Shown piece after piece: positions 25,401-37,900 of a stretch of 64,000 nt of DNA. A program made the position numbers and the translations under genes. The notes beneath the pieces are model-generated. The model did no database searches. It worked only from the letters and a program-made list of their open reading frames with translations, and was not told the DNA's origin. This DNA is from Tubulanus polymorphus (Eukaryota; Nemertea; Palaeonemertea; Tubulaniformes; Tubulanidae): assembly GCF_964204645.1 (NCBI RefSeq), contig NC_134032.1:12332275-12396274 (forward strand), read 5' to 3'. Position 1 is the first letter of the stretch; every line of letters begins with the position of its first letter.

Positions 25401-28400
25401 CTCCTTTTTGTCAGGGATATGTGTAAACATGTAATATAGTCATATCTATGGCTTAGAATTTAGTTTAAGCCCTCCTTCATGCATAAAGGGTTTTTTGGAT
25501 TTTTGGACCTCCATTTAAGTTGGCCTTTAATTGTAATGGAGACTAGGGAGTTCCACAGGGAAGGCAAAATTGAAAATGCTTTAAACGAGGAACTCCTTTG
25601 ATTTGAGCAAAATGCCTGAAATCCTTCAATTTTGAGAAATAGGCATTTAGAAATTCTTAACTTGTTTGTAGTTGTGCTAGACTACCCATAAATCTCGGTT
25701 ACAGTTGTGACCTGGAACGGCTTTGAGTGAAATATGTTAAATCGAATGTGTTGGATTTGTCAATTCTAATATTAACCCTAGTCGTGAATCCCCAACTGTC
25801 GATGCGAGGAAACGTAATTAAAAAACTGAAAGCAAATTTAATGTGGAAAATTTCTATCGATTCAGAATATTTATTTTGCCGCTTGATAATTTATTACATC
25901 GAGTGGGAGTTGTTTTTTAGAAATATGCGAATGAAATATTTAAAAAAAAGAATTTTAAATCCCGAGTTTGGCTGGCTAGGTAAATGTGAATGCCTAGCTA
26001 GGTGAATTCTGACATACTTTCTGTATACTACGTCTGTTGTTGTCACCTCTTGACCTATCAAAGAATAGAGCCTTCTACTTCTGTCGGTCATCTATACACT
26101 GAAAAATTTATATCTGGTGATTTATCGCGCATGGTTGAAAAGAAGTCAGTTTGAAATGAAGTCGAGTATTACTAAAGTTAAAACCCTACCAGCCCCAGAT
26201 CGGCAACATATAGGCCCTAGAAATAAATCCAGACATAGCACAGTCTTTTTACGAAATGAATTTTTTTTCTCGAAAATCGAGGCCCGTGGTTTATATATTA
26301 ACATATTATTAATGTGAAAACTGGCTTGGGAAATATTTCTTGCAACATGTGAGAATTTCCATTATTTAGTTGGTTTTAGCTTGGTTTAGTCAGAACTCAA
26401 GGATTGATCACTGAACTCGCTTATCCCTGGCACTGGCTTATATTAGACCAGTTTCAAGGCAGGTTTTATCGGCGAGATTTACCTAAAACTTTGGGCCTCT
26501 TTTAAGTTGTATATTATAAACACTGGAGAGAGTCGAATATATCCCAAGAACTGCATGAACTTACGGTTAAAATTTGACTCATGCGGAGTTAGATGTTCAT
26601 ATTTTTATTGTAAGCCAGTGTTTTGTCATTTCTAAAGTATTTATTTACGCGCAGGGGTTGTTTAGTTGTATGTTCATCATAATATAAAGACTATTATTGA
26701 TCGTGGATTCTAGAAGAATAGTGAACGGGCGGATTGAGGATAGGTTGTCTGAGTTGGGTGTAGAATTATTTGTCGAGAGTGGGTTAGCTGCGGTGTTGTT
26801 TGTATCAGTTGTGTTGTCACATGTGCGCGCTGGTTTATTCACTCATGATCAGCTCATGGTATCACTGCCTGAGCGCGAGCTCGATCTATCTGCTGCCTAG
26901 CGATCTCCTTTCCACGCATAATTAACTTCGATAGCGAATGCGAATTCAAAGCCGAGACCGAAGTTTCTGTAAAAAAGTCATCTTCGTATTTTGATTTCTT
27001 CGTTTTGTAAAATTGATCGAACGATAAATGTCTTTTGTCGTCACAGTGAAGATCTAAGATATAAAAAAAATGTGAGGAGCCCAGTTGTAGGAGCCCATGT
27101 CGTAGTATTCAAGTGTTAGATTTAAGAACAGGGCCTAGTCAGGAGCCCAGGTGTTAGATTTAAGAACAGGGCCTAGTCAGGAGCTCAAGTGTTCAGATTT
27201 AAGAACAGGGCCTAGTCAGGAGCCCAAGTGTTAGATTTAAGAACAGGGCCTAGTCAGGCATTCAAGTGTTAGATTTAAGAACAGGGCCAAGTCAGGAGCC
27301 CAAGTGTCAGATTTAAGAACAGGGCCTAGTCAGGCATTCAAGTGTTAGATTTAAGAACAGGGCCTAGTCAGGAGCCCAAGTGTTAGATTTAAGAACAGGG
27401 CCTAGTCAAGAGCCCAAGTGTTATATTTAAGAACAGGGCCTAGTCAGGAGCTCAAGTGTTAGATTTAAGAACAGGGCCTAGTCAGGAGCCCAAGTGTCAG
27501 ATTTCGTGAGTTTATTTTAAGTCTGGAGATGAACTGTCTGTAGATCCCTATCCTTAAACTTCGGATCAAGTCAAAAAAGTGGGCGACTTTGAAAATGGTT
27601 TATTTATTTGTGTCTCATATTTGTTGCGAATGTCCTGAAAATGGTACTGCACGTATTCTACGCGGTTCCATAGTTGAGACTCGAATCCAAAAATGGGGTT
27701 TAGTCTTTAGACTGATCGTAAGTTGTCAGATTAGCCACGTGGCTAACGTGGTCTTAGAGACGGGTCTTAAGTCTAAGCCACGACTAATGGAACCGGTGTT
27801 CGATTCAGATCAGGTATATTCCCAGGCCAGTAGCTGTCTGTATTTATGAGCGAGTGTGTCTAATTCTCTCTCTCCGCTCGCTCGGCAGTTCCGCGTTGGA
27901 TTCTCTAATCAATCGATATATCAGCGATCGATCTGCGATAGTAAACATTGTAAGATGACCTTTGGATCTCCAGTGAGGTGTATGTGTGTACAGTGTGTGT
28001 GTAGGGGTCAGGTTAACAACAACAACACTCATGTACGCAAACGGTTCCATGAAAACGGTTCCATGCAAACCGCAACTCGTTGAACATTACACTTTGAGCC
28101 TCCTGCTAGATAGATCCGATTTCAAAAATCAAGCACCGGTCTCGTTTCCGGTGTGGTCGGTTTGTGGAATGGATACAAATTCCCAATCAAATCGAAATTG
28201 ATCTCAATCAATGAAATAAATCAGACAGAAAATTCCCTATTTCGAGATCGAAAATAATTCCGATTGAGCCTTCTATAGAAGATGGTGGACTCGTAAATCC
28301 CCCCTTTGATGTCATCGAATAGCCCAGTAGTAGGGCCTAATTTGATTTATAGACTTCATAGAAAATACGACTGGATAGATCGAATCACTTGTAGGCGAGT

Positions 28401-31400
28401 TGATGATATTGTGGTAAGGACAATTAGGAGGTAGCCATCTTTGATCGAATGGCCCGAGTTGAATCCATAATCGAGGTCCCTAAAATGCCCCAGTTTATAG
28501 CAGGATTTTTGAGTCAGAACTCAACGATTTTTTGAAGTGACAATGAAAATTGCCAAAAGTTATTTTTAGAAAATATTCGACCGAACCGGGATGAGAGTAG
28601 TATCGATGATATAAAGAATTCTACGTTTTGTGAGATGGATTTCGGTTTAAGTAGTCGGGTGTATACACGGTTGGTCGGTCGGTGTCTCCTGTGAGTCAGT
28701 GCGTCTGTCTGTCTGCTCCTCCTGGTATGTGTGATTCTGTTTGCGTCTCTTCTTAATGTATTTATTTATTCGTTTTTCCAATAATACCTCTCAGCGAGAG
28801 ATCGGTCGATGCGTGATACACTGAATCTGACAACCTGGTTAACACCATAGGACTCCGCGGCAGTCTCGATTCGTCGAAGCCCAGTTTACCCTAAAGTCAA
28901 TCCCGAAGTTCTCGATTAAGTATTGGATTATTTAGTAAAATAATAATTTTGAAAAATTTTTTAATCTTAAAATAGTGATTGACCCAATTATTTATTTGAT
29001 TGGTAGATTTCTTCAATTTCTATGAGTTGGTGTCCATTACGAACCCACCACACCAGCCAGGAGCGAAACAGGGGGAAGTTGAATTACAACAAAGAACCGC
29101 GGAATTATCTCTTGTGGACTTTGAGACGAGTGTTTCAAGTACCTGTTAGATGTTGACGTTGGGGCCAAATTTAGCTTTAAGCCGGTCTTTTGATGAAACG
29201 CCAACAAAATAGATGAAGAAAAAAGTACTAGGAGAGTATTTGACGTTTCGACTCGATTCCATCAGCCATTTTAAAAACATTTTTTCAAAATGGTTCATAG
29301 AACTGAATCGAAATGTCAAACGCTCTCGTACTTTTTTCTTCATATTATTCTGAACTATTCTTCGATCTGTTACTTATCCATTAAAACCGATCCTCGATCG
29401 TAAAGATGCGCTCGTTTTTTATGGATGTTCGGTTTATTTTGCGTATTTTTAAAAACCGGCGCAGTTGCACCCAATATGCCGTCGAATCAGTGCTAAACTC
29501 ACGCAATACGACACTGATCTTTAAAACCCCCGCGCCAGCTGACACCATCTACCCCCCTCTTATATCCCCCCTGACAGCTGATACATTGCGGCTGCTGCCA
29601 CTTTATATTTCCCATAACTAATTTTGATGTATATATTTGTGATTTCGTGAACGGATTTTGCGAAGAAGAAAATCGATCCAATTTGTGACACACATTTAAG
29701 TGATGAAAATGTTTTGTGAAGAGAAATGGGAGTGACTTTCTAGAATATATACCACTTGTTGGGTCTGAAAGCGGCCGGTGGTCTCAAGGGAAAACTTCAG
29801 TTGTGATTGAACTAATGATTGAACGCAATGTAGTTCAATCTTACGCATTTCACTATCGCGTGTTTTGCCATTTTCTGACTATTGGCTGGACTTATTGATA
29901 TTCGGTTTCACATAGTTCAAAAATAGTCAACTAAGAAAACTGACGTTAGTCTAGTGTGCGAGTCCACTGAGACATTTTAAATTTGTACTCTTAAGTACCC
30001 CTACCCAGACCCAATAGGTGCCGCAGGTTTAGACTAACTTGCCTAAATAAAAAATTTCATTCTTTTCCATCAAAAAACAAATGAGAAGTTTTAGAATTGA
30101 TAATGAAAAGATTCATGTATTTGATGCCGTTTAGTCGCGCTTCACGTATTAGTAGGTTTAAAATCGTGGTTTCATGAGTTTGATTCGTTTTCATTCGTTT
30201 CATTTCAGTCGCCTCGTGGTTCATCTCTCCGCTGATGTCGGGCGCAATTTCATGCGGCATATTTTTCCTGATTCGTAAATATATTCTTCAAAAGGTAAGC
30301 ATCGCGCGCTGGCTGGTATGCCGTGTCGAACTGGCGCGTCACGCGTCGGAACGAATCCAGTTGATTAATAGTTTTCGATAATCGTTTATCATTGTTAATT
30401 ACGTTACGTCTGGCTCATAAGCAGACGACCGTGCAGAAATTTTATTTGAAATATCTGCATGCTTTGAGTGTCTTCTAATCTAGCTATCTGTAGTAAACTG
30501 GTTCCGTTGTAGACCTCTTAAGGCCAGTTGCACAGACACAGCTATAATCTTAAGACCTTAAGTCTCAAACCATCTTATAGTTCTATGGTCGATCTAGCAA
30601 CCAGTCTTAAGATTTGAGACCGCTTTTAGACTTGAGTCACAACTCTGGGGCTTGTTCCATAGTAGAGACTTTAGCGAAAAAATGGTCTTAGATATTGAAT
30701 TTGGTCTTAAGCGTTTTAGGTTGGCTACAGAAGTCATGACTATGGGACCGGCTCCTGAACTCAAGTCAAGAATTGGTATTAAATCCTAAGACTGGTCTAA
30801 AGTTGTTAGATTGGCTACGCAGCTATGGTCTTAGACTAGTTTTAAAGCTAAGCCATCAGTCAGCAACTGGCCCCAGAGTTCATTCATCAACCCTTGATGA
30901 TTTAGTTAAAACTTTTAGTTGAATTTTGTTTTGCTTTATGTTTTTCAGGCTGATCAACTTGAACCCGGTCTATTCTTTCTACCGATTATCTACGCGGTCA
31001 CTATCGTCATAAACGTGTTCTCGGTGTTTTACGAAGGACCTCCGCGTAAGTGTTCTTCATTTCAAATATTCATCAGGGGTCGTTGAGTGCGGGGAATAGT
31101 CAGGGAATAGGGAAAAAGCATGTCAAATAAAAGTGGCTGCTCTGTACTGTTAACCCTGGTGGGCCAGTTTTGAATATCGACTTTTTCATGAAACGTCATC
31201 AAACCAATCGCGCATAGCAGTATTGATTTGTTTTGAAGCCTTTTGATCGGAAGTGAAAGTAAATATTAGTTGTGCGTTTCTAGTTTTAGGTTTTGATAAG
31301 ATCCCGTTGTGGGGCACGTTCGTCATCAGTTTCGGCGTCGGAATTATCGTCTGCCTGGTTATCAAATTCGCCGTGGTACCATGGCAACGACGTAAAATAA

Positions 31401-34400
31401 AACGTGAGTATTGCGATTCGAAAAAACTGAGGTTCTGTAATAATATCCGTAACGATGATTAAATGTCACCTAAACGTCAAACTCCTGGGCCCGGTTTTAT
31501 AGACTGGTATTGTCTCTAACCTGTGGGGTTAACTCAATTCATCTTGGGCTGGTTTTATAGACTGGTATAATTATCTTGAACCTGGGGGTTAACTCAATTC
31601 AACTTGGGTTGGTTTTATAGACTGGTATTATCTAGGGGGTTAACTCATTTGACAATGAAATGAGTTAACCCCCTGGTTAATGTTCACAAAGTACCTTCTG
31701 TTGAAACGAAAAATTCTGTAGATTCGACCGATCATCCAACTTTCACTTTCTGACTTCAAACCTATTTTGCAAGTGTGGTGGTTTGTAAGGGACACCAAAA
31801 TCAAATCAAAATCAATCAATTTAATGAATAAGTGGGCTATTCCCGTTTTATGGACAAAAGTTAAAACGACACCGGTGTATAAAACTAGCCCCTTTTTTAT
31901 GGATGATCTTGAACCTTTATGAGCGAAAATCATGATGCTCAGTAAAAATTGACAGTTTCTGAGTTTTGACTAAATGCCATCGTCAGAGAAACTAAATTTT
32001 CGGTTTCATTGGTTTCTGTGATGATGGAGTTTAGTCAAAACTTTGAAACTGTCAGAATAAATTGTTAAATCATCAGCTATGGTTTTTGTTCATTAACTTT
32101 GAATACCAAGATCAATATCAGTCTATCAGCAATGCACAGTTTGTGTTTGACTTTTCTCGATATGTATCTAATTCGTAGATTTCGATTAGCAAATAATGTT
32201 TGTATCATTCCATGAAAGATTTCGAATTATGAAAGTTATTATCGTCGTTACAGATGAGTGTTTGTACATACGGGCGAATCAGAGCGAGGACCCGCTGTGC
32301 GAGTTGACCCTCTCGGAGACCCTCGCCAACAACAGTGTCGCCAACTCGCGAGATCAGAGCGAACAGAATTCGAAGAGTTCGTCGACGGCGTCGTCGAAAG
32401 AAGACCTGACGTTGAAGAAAAATAACGAGCTCAACAACGAGTTGAACACCGCTCTGAAAGACGAGAAAAAAGGTCAGTAGCTTACTACCTCTAGTGGCTA
32501 GTTTAACTTCTTCAAACCCCAAATCAAACATTTGTTTACTTAAGCCCTTTTCGATTGTGCTCCCTGCTAGAAGACAGAATATATACTTCTGGGAAGAAAA
32601 TTTCTGCTATCACAGAGGTGGAAAAATGGCTGAAAGGTGCGCGCTAGCAATCGCGAGGGAAAATAGATAATTCCTCTTACGGACAAGCGCAATCGCAAAA
32701 AGAGCCTTAGCCCAAAAAGAAACGATACCTTGTTTCTCCTAATCGTCTGGGATCATTTTGTATACTGCAATAGAATAAACAGTACATTTCTATAGCTACC
32801 AGGTCTGTTATGATGCTTGATTGTGGTTTAAGACAGAATATGTACTGGTTTGGGGCAACTTTAAAGCTCAGCAGAAATGAGAAACAAGGAATCAAATTTT
32901 AAAAAATCGAATTTCTTAATTCAGTTTCCATTAATTGTGAATTTTCTAAACAGATTTACAAAACGGCAATGCGGAAAAACCGATCGATTATAAAATCGAC
33001 ATGACACCGACGAGAGAGGACAAAGACAACGGATTGTTGTTCAAATCAACGGCGTCCGGTAAACCGTTGTTAGGCGACATGTTCAAGAAGAAGAAAAAGA
33101 AGGGAAAGAAGGAGAAAGAAGAGAAAGTCCAAGGTAAATTTTCAGACTATTATTGTTTATCTTACGAATGAAACTCCAAGGTTCATAGCAATAATGGTGT
33201 AATACTGAAAATTTTTATTCAATTAAACTAACTAAAATGAATTTATTTGACCAACCTGACAGCTGTAACATGTTCTGTAGAATATGACTTCAAGATTTGA
33301 CTCTTTAGTCAACAGTTCTCATGTCTTGATTCGGTGTATGAATTTGTTTTATTCAGAATCGACCGATACTAGTTTGAATGAAAGCGATGACGCTGAGGTA
33401 GGTTTTTATCCATTTCCAGTTCTACTATAAAACTAGAGGCTGGGATCAATTTTCTTAAGGACAATTCTAAAAACTTGGGTTCTAGACTCATACTGATGTG
33501 TATTTTACGTTTTTGTTCTTTAAAGGCTTTACGTCAGAAATCTCGTGATCAGATATCCGATTCTCTCGAAGCTCGACGTCTGTTCTCGTTTCTGCAAGTG
33601 TTGACCGCGATATTCGGAGGTTTCGCACATGGAGGAAATGATGTCAGGTGATTATATTGTCCTTCCTCTCTCCCTCTGAGAGTAACCCCTCCACCAAAAT
33701 CAGATCAGTAACTGTCAACTTGTGTAAATAGTTGAGACTATTTTCTAGTCTTGATGAATTTCATTAGGAGAAACCCAAGATATCGATTCGACCAGACCGT
33801 TATTGTTTTATTCTTATGTGATGGGTGTAGAGATCCTGCTCAAAACGTAAGGAAAGAATCAATAACAGTTGTTAAAATTGATATTGTGGGTTTCCTGGAT
33901 GATAACTATCAACCACTTGAACCCAATTGATAACTGTGGAATCTGATCCAGTTGCAGTTCTGCAGTTCTGGGCTGAGATAATTTGAAATCAACAATTTTT
34001 GTGTCAAAATTAGAGTAAATCAATACTGTGGAACTACTACATTTCACCCATAAACTGGCTGCCAATTGTTAATTCTAATATATAATTGTTTTGTAGCAAT
34101 GCTATTGGTCCGTTGATCGGTTTATGGGTCGTTGCGGTTGATGGTTCGATCGTGTCTAAAACGCAAACTCCAATTTGGATTTTATTCTACGGCGGCGTCG
34201 GTATATCGGTCGGATTGTGGATCTGGGGACGAAGAGTGATCAAAACTATGGGTGAAGACCTCACGAAAATTACACCCTCCAGGTACGTGTCATCAATAAC
34301 TATTGCAATTGAGGATTCCAGGTGTGGTAGTGTGCAGTAGAACATGAACTACTGTGGCAATAGAGGATTCCACTTGTGGCAAGTGAGGATCCAACAGGTG

Positions 34401-34911
34401 CCCTACTACTGCGGCAATAGAGGATCTCACGTGCAGCATGCGGCAAGTGAGGATCCACCAGGTGCGCTAGTGTGCAGTAGAACATGAACTACTGTGGCAA
34501 TAGAGGATCCCACTTGTGGCAAGTGAGGATCCACCAGGTGCACGAGTTTGCAGTAGGACACACACTTTATACCGCTTGAGTTTGAATTTATCATGAATGA
34601 CACCAATATCTTAAAACGGAATCATTTTCTTCTACGAACTGTAATTTTTCACGACGATATTTATTTTTTTCAGTGGATTCTGTATCGAGATTGGATCGGC
34701 TTTAACGGTGTTGGTCGCGTCGAATATCGGCATACCGGTGTCGACGACTCATTGTAAAGTCGGCTCCGTCGTGACGGTCGGTCGTCTGCGATCGTCGGGG
34801 AATGTCGACTGGAAACTCTTCCGCAATATCATATTTGCGTGGGTCGTGACTTTACCGGTGAGCGGAGGAATCAGCGCCGGCGTTTTCGCCGGATTACGTA
34901 TGCTCGTATAA
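19451..34911 (+). CDS. SLC20A: Sodium-dependent phosphate transporter, SLC20/PiT family, 12 exons
   Basis: Coding exons: 19451-19736, 21317-21418, 23882-24022, 30209-30294, 30949-31045, 31284-31403, 32254-32472, 32954-33133, 33357-33397, 33526-33647, 34097-34282, 34674-34911. They total 1818 bp (605 aa plus TAA), with consistent phases. Two PHO4-family signatures are visible: [14 protein letters not shown] (residues 58-71) and [14 protein letters not shown] (from about 460), the inverted repeats that bind Na+ and phosphate. [15 protein letters not shown] and its C-terminal partner [13 protein letters not shown] are also present. N114-G-T matches the extracellular glycosylation site of vertebrate PiTs. 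The loop of exons 7-9 (about 278-424) is hydrophilic, Ser/Asn-rich with a poly-Lys stretch, and cytoplasmic by homology. Membrane Na/Pi symport is inferred; PiT-1 versus PiT-2 is not resolvable. Confidence 0.96.
20440..20970 (+). repeat. Tandem satellite-like repeat, about 165 bp unit, three copies
   Basis: Three direct units begin at GAAACTAAGATCG (about 20478), GAAATTAAGATCG (20639) and GAAACTAAGATCG (20811). Each includes a GGTCACNGTT...TATCGATG segment, AATATTCTTC, CCGAGTTCATCGTAGATGAT and a TCAGTTG-GTTTAAA segment. Divergent single units occur at 23505-23650, 52430-53040 and 54155-54325. Only the 23505-23650 unit shares this intron region; the others are 30 kb away in Pumilio, so the family is dispersed. 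Confidence 0.75.
21470..21965. repeat. Tandem array of tRNA-like 80-90 bp units
   Basis: About five direct units share CATGAGACTGTCACAGTACAA, CCCTAGTAGACACATCCTCC and CTCACAGAGATTTGAACCTG. The last motif resembles an inverted/decayed tRNA box B neighbourhood. Fragments of the family occur near 13096-13420 and 42870-43150. It lies in SLC20 intron 2. Confidence 0.7.
22435..22670 (+). repeat. Three-copy 75 bp tandem repeat
   Basis: The 75 bp unit beginning GGTAATTTGTCATGGCG and ending TTTTACCGAATACC occurs three times, nearly identical (one G/A change in copy 3). The length is a multiple of three and the unit is open in one frame, but there is no splice or similarity support for coding. It is intronic in SLC20. 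Confidence 0.85.
23505..23650 (+). repeat. Single diverged copy of the 165 bp satellite-like repeat
   Basis: GAAAATATTCTTCAGACTGAG, TAGATGGTTAAAATCAGT and CAATTGTCTTCAAAATCAAT match the units at 20440-20970 in the same order and orientation. Confidence 0.7.
24143..24384. mobile_element. CAGGGTGGCNCCACT-type MITE
   Basis: The left end CAGGGTGGCGCCACTGAT is mirrored by AGAAAGTGGTCGACCTG. The interior has repeated CCTTGAAAA and CTCAGGGAATTTGGA, typical of the family also seen at 10842-11089. It begins about 120 bp downstream of SLC20 exon 3. Confidence 0.6.
25265..25530. mobile_element. Inverted-repeat MITE, TTAAAGGCC ends
   Basis: TTAAAGGCCGACTTCAA at the left is the imperfect inverse of TTTAAGTTGGCCTTTAA at the right. 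Ends in TTAA or TAA suggest the target duplication. No coding capacity is seen. Confidence 0.55.
27106..27503. repeat. Minisatellite, 38 bp unit, about 10 copies
   Basis: The unit contains AAGTGTTAGATTTAAGAACA followed by GGGCCTAGTCAGGAGCCC. Ten copies are seen plus partial ends. Two junction variants (GGAGCCC and GGCATTC) are interspersed, showing a higher-order pattern. It is intronic in SLC20. Confidence 0.92.
27662..27793. mobile_element. Short inverted-repeat element, GGTTCCATAGT ends
   Basis: CGGTTCCATAGTTGAGACT mirrors AGCCACGACTAATGGAACCGG. The interior is rich in GTCTTAGAC-like motifs that recur at 30520-30870 around GGTTCCGTTG and TTCCATAGTAGAGACT. Confidence 0.5.
30520..30870. repeat. 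Degenerate GTCTTAAGAC-rich repeat
   Basis: Multiple direct and inverted copies of GTCTTAA/GTCTTAGA and CTATGG(T/G) motifs lie between SLC20 exons 4 and 5. They are related to 27662-27793. Probably two or more nested copies of a short inverted-repeat element. Confidence 0.45.
31490..31680 (+). repeat. Three-copy tandem repeat, about 59 bp unit
   Basis: GGTTTTATAGACTGGTAT starts at 31493, 31551 and 31611, each followed by an (ACCTG)GGGGTTAACTCA block. It is intronic in SLC20. Confidence 0.75.
31950..32140. repeat. Hairpin repeat with empty TTAA site
   Basis: TGACAGTTTCTGAGTTTTGAC pairs with the inverse of GTCAAAACTTTGAAACTGTCA about 100 bp away. The downstream flank AGAATAAATTGTTAAATCATC (32055-32075) continues to AATATCAGTCT. 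The same flank is present at about 1560-1960 but split there by the piggyBac-like MITE, so this copy shows the uninterrupted state. Confidence 0.75.
34290..34565. repeat. Degenerate tandem repeat in SLC20 intron 11
   Basis: TGCAGTAGAACATGAACTAC and GCAATAGAGGAT(C/T)C are repeated, with GTGGCAAGTGAGGATCCA at about 150 bp spacing. Inverse-orientation relatives (GGAATCCTCTATTGCTGCA) lie at about 42770-42880. Confidence 0.6.
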
Positions 34912-37900
34912 CACCCACCCCCCTCACCTATCTTATACTTAATGGTAGCTTCCGTAGACCGATCGGTTCATTCCATGAGTAGGGGCGTTATTAAGAATAC
35001 CATCGATTAGTGATCTCTCGTTCGCTTGAGTCACTGAATACATCATATCAGTGAAATGTATCTAGTAATTAATGTGATATCTTAGATTCTCCGTTGAAAT
35101 GGGTAACGCTATATTCTCCGCGACGACGATGGATGGATATATCGCTATAAGCCGGCTGTTGGACTATCTCTCGTTTGTTCTTTAGCGCTCAACGATCGAG
35201 TGGGGAGAAAAAACTCATGTGCTACGATTCTAAGCGCAACAATCTACTTGACCTAACGATACTCAATTTAGACTGGTTTCCAGTCTGTTTGCTTCCATTG
35301 GACTGGTTTCCAGTCGTCGGTCCATCTGCTTCATATGGACTAGTTGCCAGTTCATTTATGTTGGCATGGAATAGACTAGTTGCCACTTAACAAATCTAAA
35401 CGTCAACAGGCATTTGTGTCTTTGGAGGAAAAGAACTTATATTATAGCATTTGAACTGTAAATAAGGTAAGATGTACATCGAGACATCTAGACACCATGG
35501 AAGTTGGATACCTAGTTGACCGGATGTCGTGGAGTCGGAGCCTACAGCGTAATCTGAATTTAGAATTTCGCCAGATCTGCTGCAAAACAAACTTGTGATC
35601 ACAAGTGTGATATGAAATTCTTTTTCGTTGGACGGACTGATGGAACCCAAGAATCACTGCTCAATAGTTTCGCGATTTGCGAAAAAATGTAAAAAAGAAA
35701 AAAAACATGACAAACGATGCAACAAAAACGATACCTAATGCGTAGAATTTGTCTGTAGAATGAACATCTTTGTAAAAATTTAGGTTTCATGAAATATTTT
35801 GTAGATTGTTCTATTATTTTCAGTACGACATCAGCTGCTTGCTTATTGCAAGCATGAGGGGGGCAGAAATCGGGGGTCAGGAGTAGCAGCGGTAAAAAAC
35901 AAAAGACAACAACTTTTATTTGTATGTGAAAATCATTGTCATCGACCGATATTGAGAAAAAAAATGGTTTTAGCTCAGAGAACAAGCTTTAAGCAATCTA
36001 TAGGTATAAATAGAATTATCATAATTAATGATTATTATAATAATTGATGATAATGGAGTATAAATAGTGTGAAAAAAAAATGATAAGGATTTGTAAATAT
36101 AGGTATATATTTTGTACATAGCTTTAAAACGATGAAAATATTTTTGCAGTGCGCGAGAGACCACTACAAGCTAAAGATGTAGTTATTATTATTGAGCTTC
36201 AGGCCAGTGGACAATGTGTTAAAAACCAGACATAATTTATATTTAGTACATTGAACTTTTTTGTTCGAGGTCAGTTCAATTTGAAGTCACAAATCATGTG
36301 GAACTAAAGTCAACCCCCGATTAACTACCCTCCCATTTACCGCCATCCACACCTACCGCCAGGTTTTCCCGATGTACATCATTGTACAAGTACATAGTAA
36401 AACACCCCCGATATACCGCCATACTCTCTTCATGCCAAAATCTTTCTGCACCGATGTGGGCTGTGTATCGGGGGTTGACTGTATGTTGTCATGAAGTTGT
36501 GAAAGTTATCGAGTGGTTTGATTAATTATAACTCAGGGCCTGGTTTGTAGATGAAGGCCTGGTTTCATTAGGCTGGGGTGTATTAAAAGCTGATTCCGTA
36601 GATATTTGTTGGAAGTTGTTGCCTTCACCATGATTTGACTTGTCCTCACACATTGTATACCTTAACACCATTCTTCCAAAATCTATTTCACAAGCATTTA
36701 GCACTTCTCTAGAGACATTTTTGATTGCTTATGAACTACAACTATCAGACATTAGATATTTTATCAGCACACTTTCAGAAACTGGGCATCTACACTTCAC
36801 ATGTGTTCAGGATTTCATGAACTACAAACACCAGATATTTTATCAGCACACTTTAAAAAACTGTTAGTCATGACTAAGTGCAGCAAATTCTGGATGACTG
36901 AGGTAGTGGTTCCAAGGATTTATCAATCCCACAGTCAATGAAACTGGCTGCTTAAAAACCGTGATCTGAAAAAGGGCTTAGAATAACAAATGTGTGACAT
37001 TGAATACTTACCGTCTATAGGAGAAAGGGCTGTTACAAATAATTTAATAGATATTATCAATATTTATTCAGGTGAATGAAAATAATCAATAGCGTTAATT
37101 GAATTTTCTATGAAAAAGCTGAAAAGGCGGGTTAGTAAAAACATAACTGTAGAAATTTTCCGATTATAAGGTTAACCAGTGTTGGCGCCCACTGTTCTCC
37201 ATATGCTGGAATTTTAAGGGGCTGTTTTACGACATGATAGCTGCTGTAGTAGTAAGGCTTTCGATACCCCGAAAGTACAGATAATTAAGCTAAATTTTGG
37301 TGCCATCTTCCATTTGTCACATTAGCTCAATATATTTCAAAGCAATTATCAGCGTTGATAGAATATTAACATCCATTCTGATAGGGGCAGCAGATATTCT
37401 CTATAAGGGATCGCTGATTTTCAGATGGGTGGATGCTAATATAGAAGTCTCGGCCGCCCCTCTAAAGCATGTTGTGGGGAACACTGGGGGCCTGACTTGC
37501 ATAGAATTTTTACCTGTTTAAAAACGTGAGCAAGGGAGCCTACGGTATTAAACAATATTACTTCAACATAATCAGCTTTACGAATTATACCTAATTATTT
37601 ACATTGTATTAAGGAAGCTCTTAAGTCAAATTTACCTCTCATTACAAATTTTAATTTTACTACCTTTCTATCGAGGGCCTGGAGCTTTAGAAAAAAATGT
37701 TTGCCATTTTGTGTTGAATTGAATTAATTTTTGCTGTATACAATTAATAGATGTTTTAATAGGCAATTATTTTCTTGCGATTGTCAACTAACTAAAAAAT
37801 GTAAGTGGATAAAGATGAAATGAATATAATGAGTAAATATTGAAAAAAAATATAATGTGACTCTGTGTTTCTATGATTTCTGGATTGGGAAAATGTACGG

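Larger units (their letters stand above)
24385..30208. other. SLC20 intron 3, repeats only
   Basis: A long intron. Besides the elements listed separately (25265-25530, 27106-27503, 27662-27793) it holds a fragment at 28970-29075 (TTATTTATTTGATTGG ... CACCACACCAGCCAGGAGCG) that recurs at 54950-55045 and inverted near 31760-31800. A CpG-rich open stretch at 26697-26900 resembles no known protein and lacks splice support. Confidence 0.6.

Noticed and set aside
26697-26900. CpG-rich 67-codon frame in an SLC20 intron
   Set aside because: No recognisable domain, no splice signals, and the SLC20 protein is complete without it.
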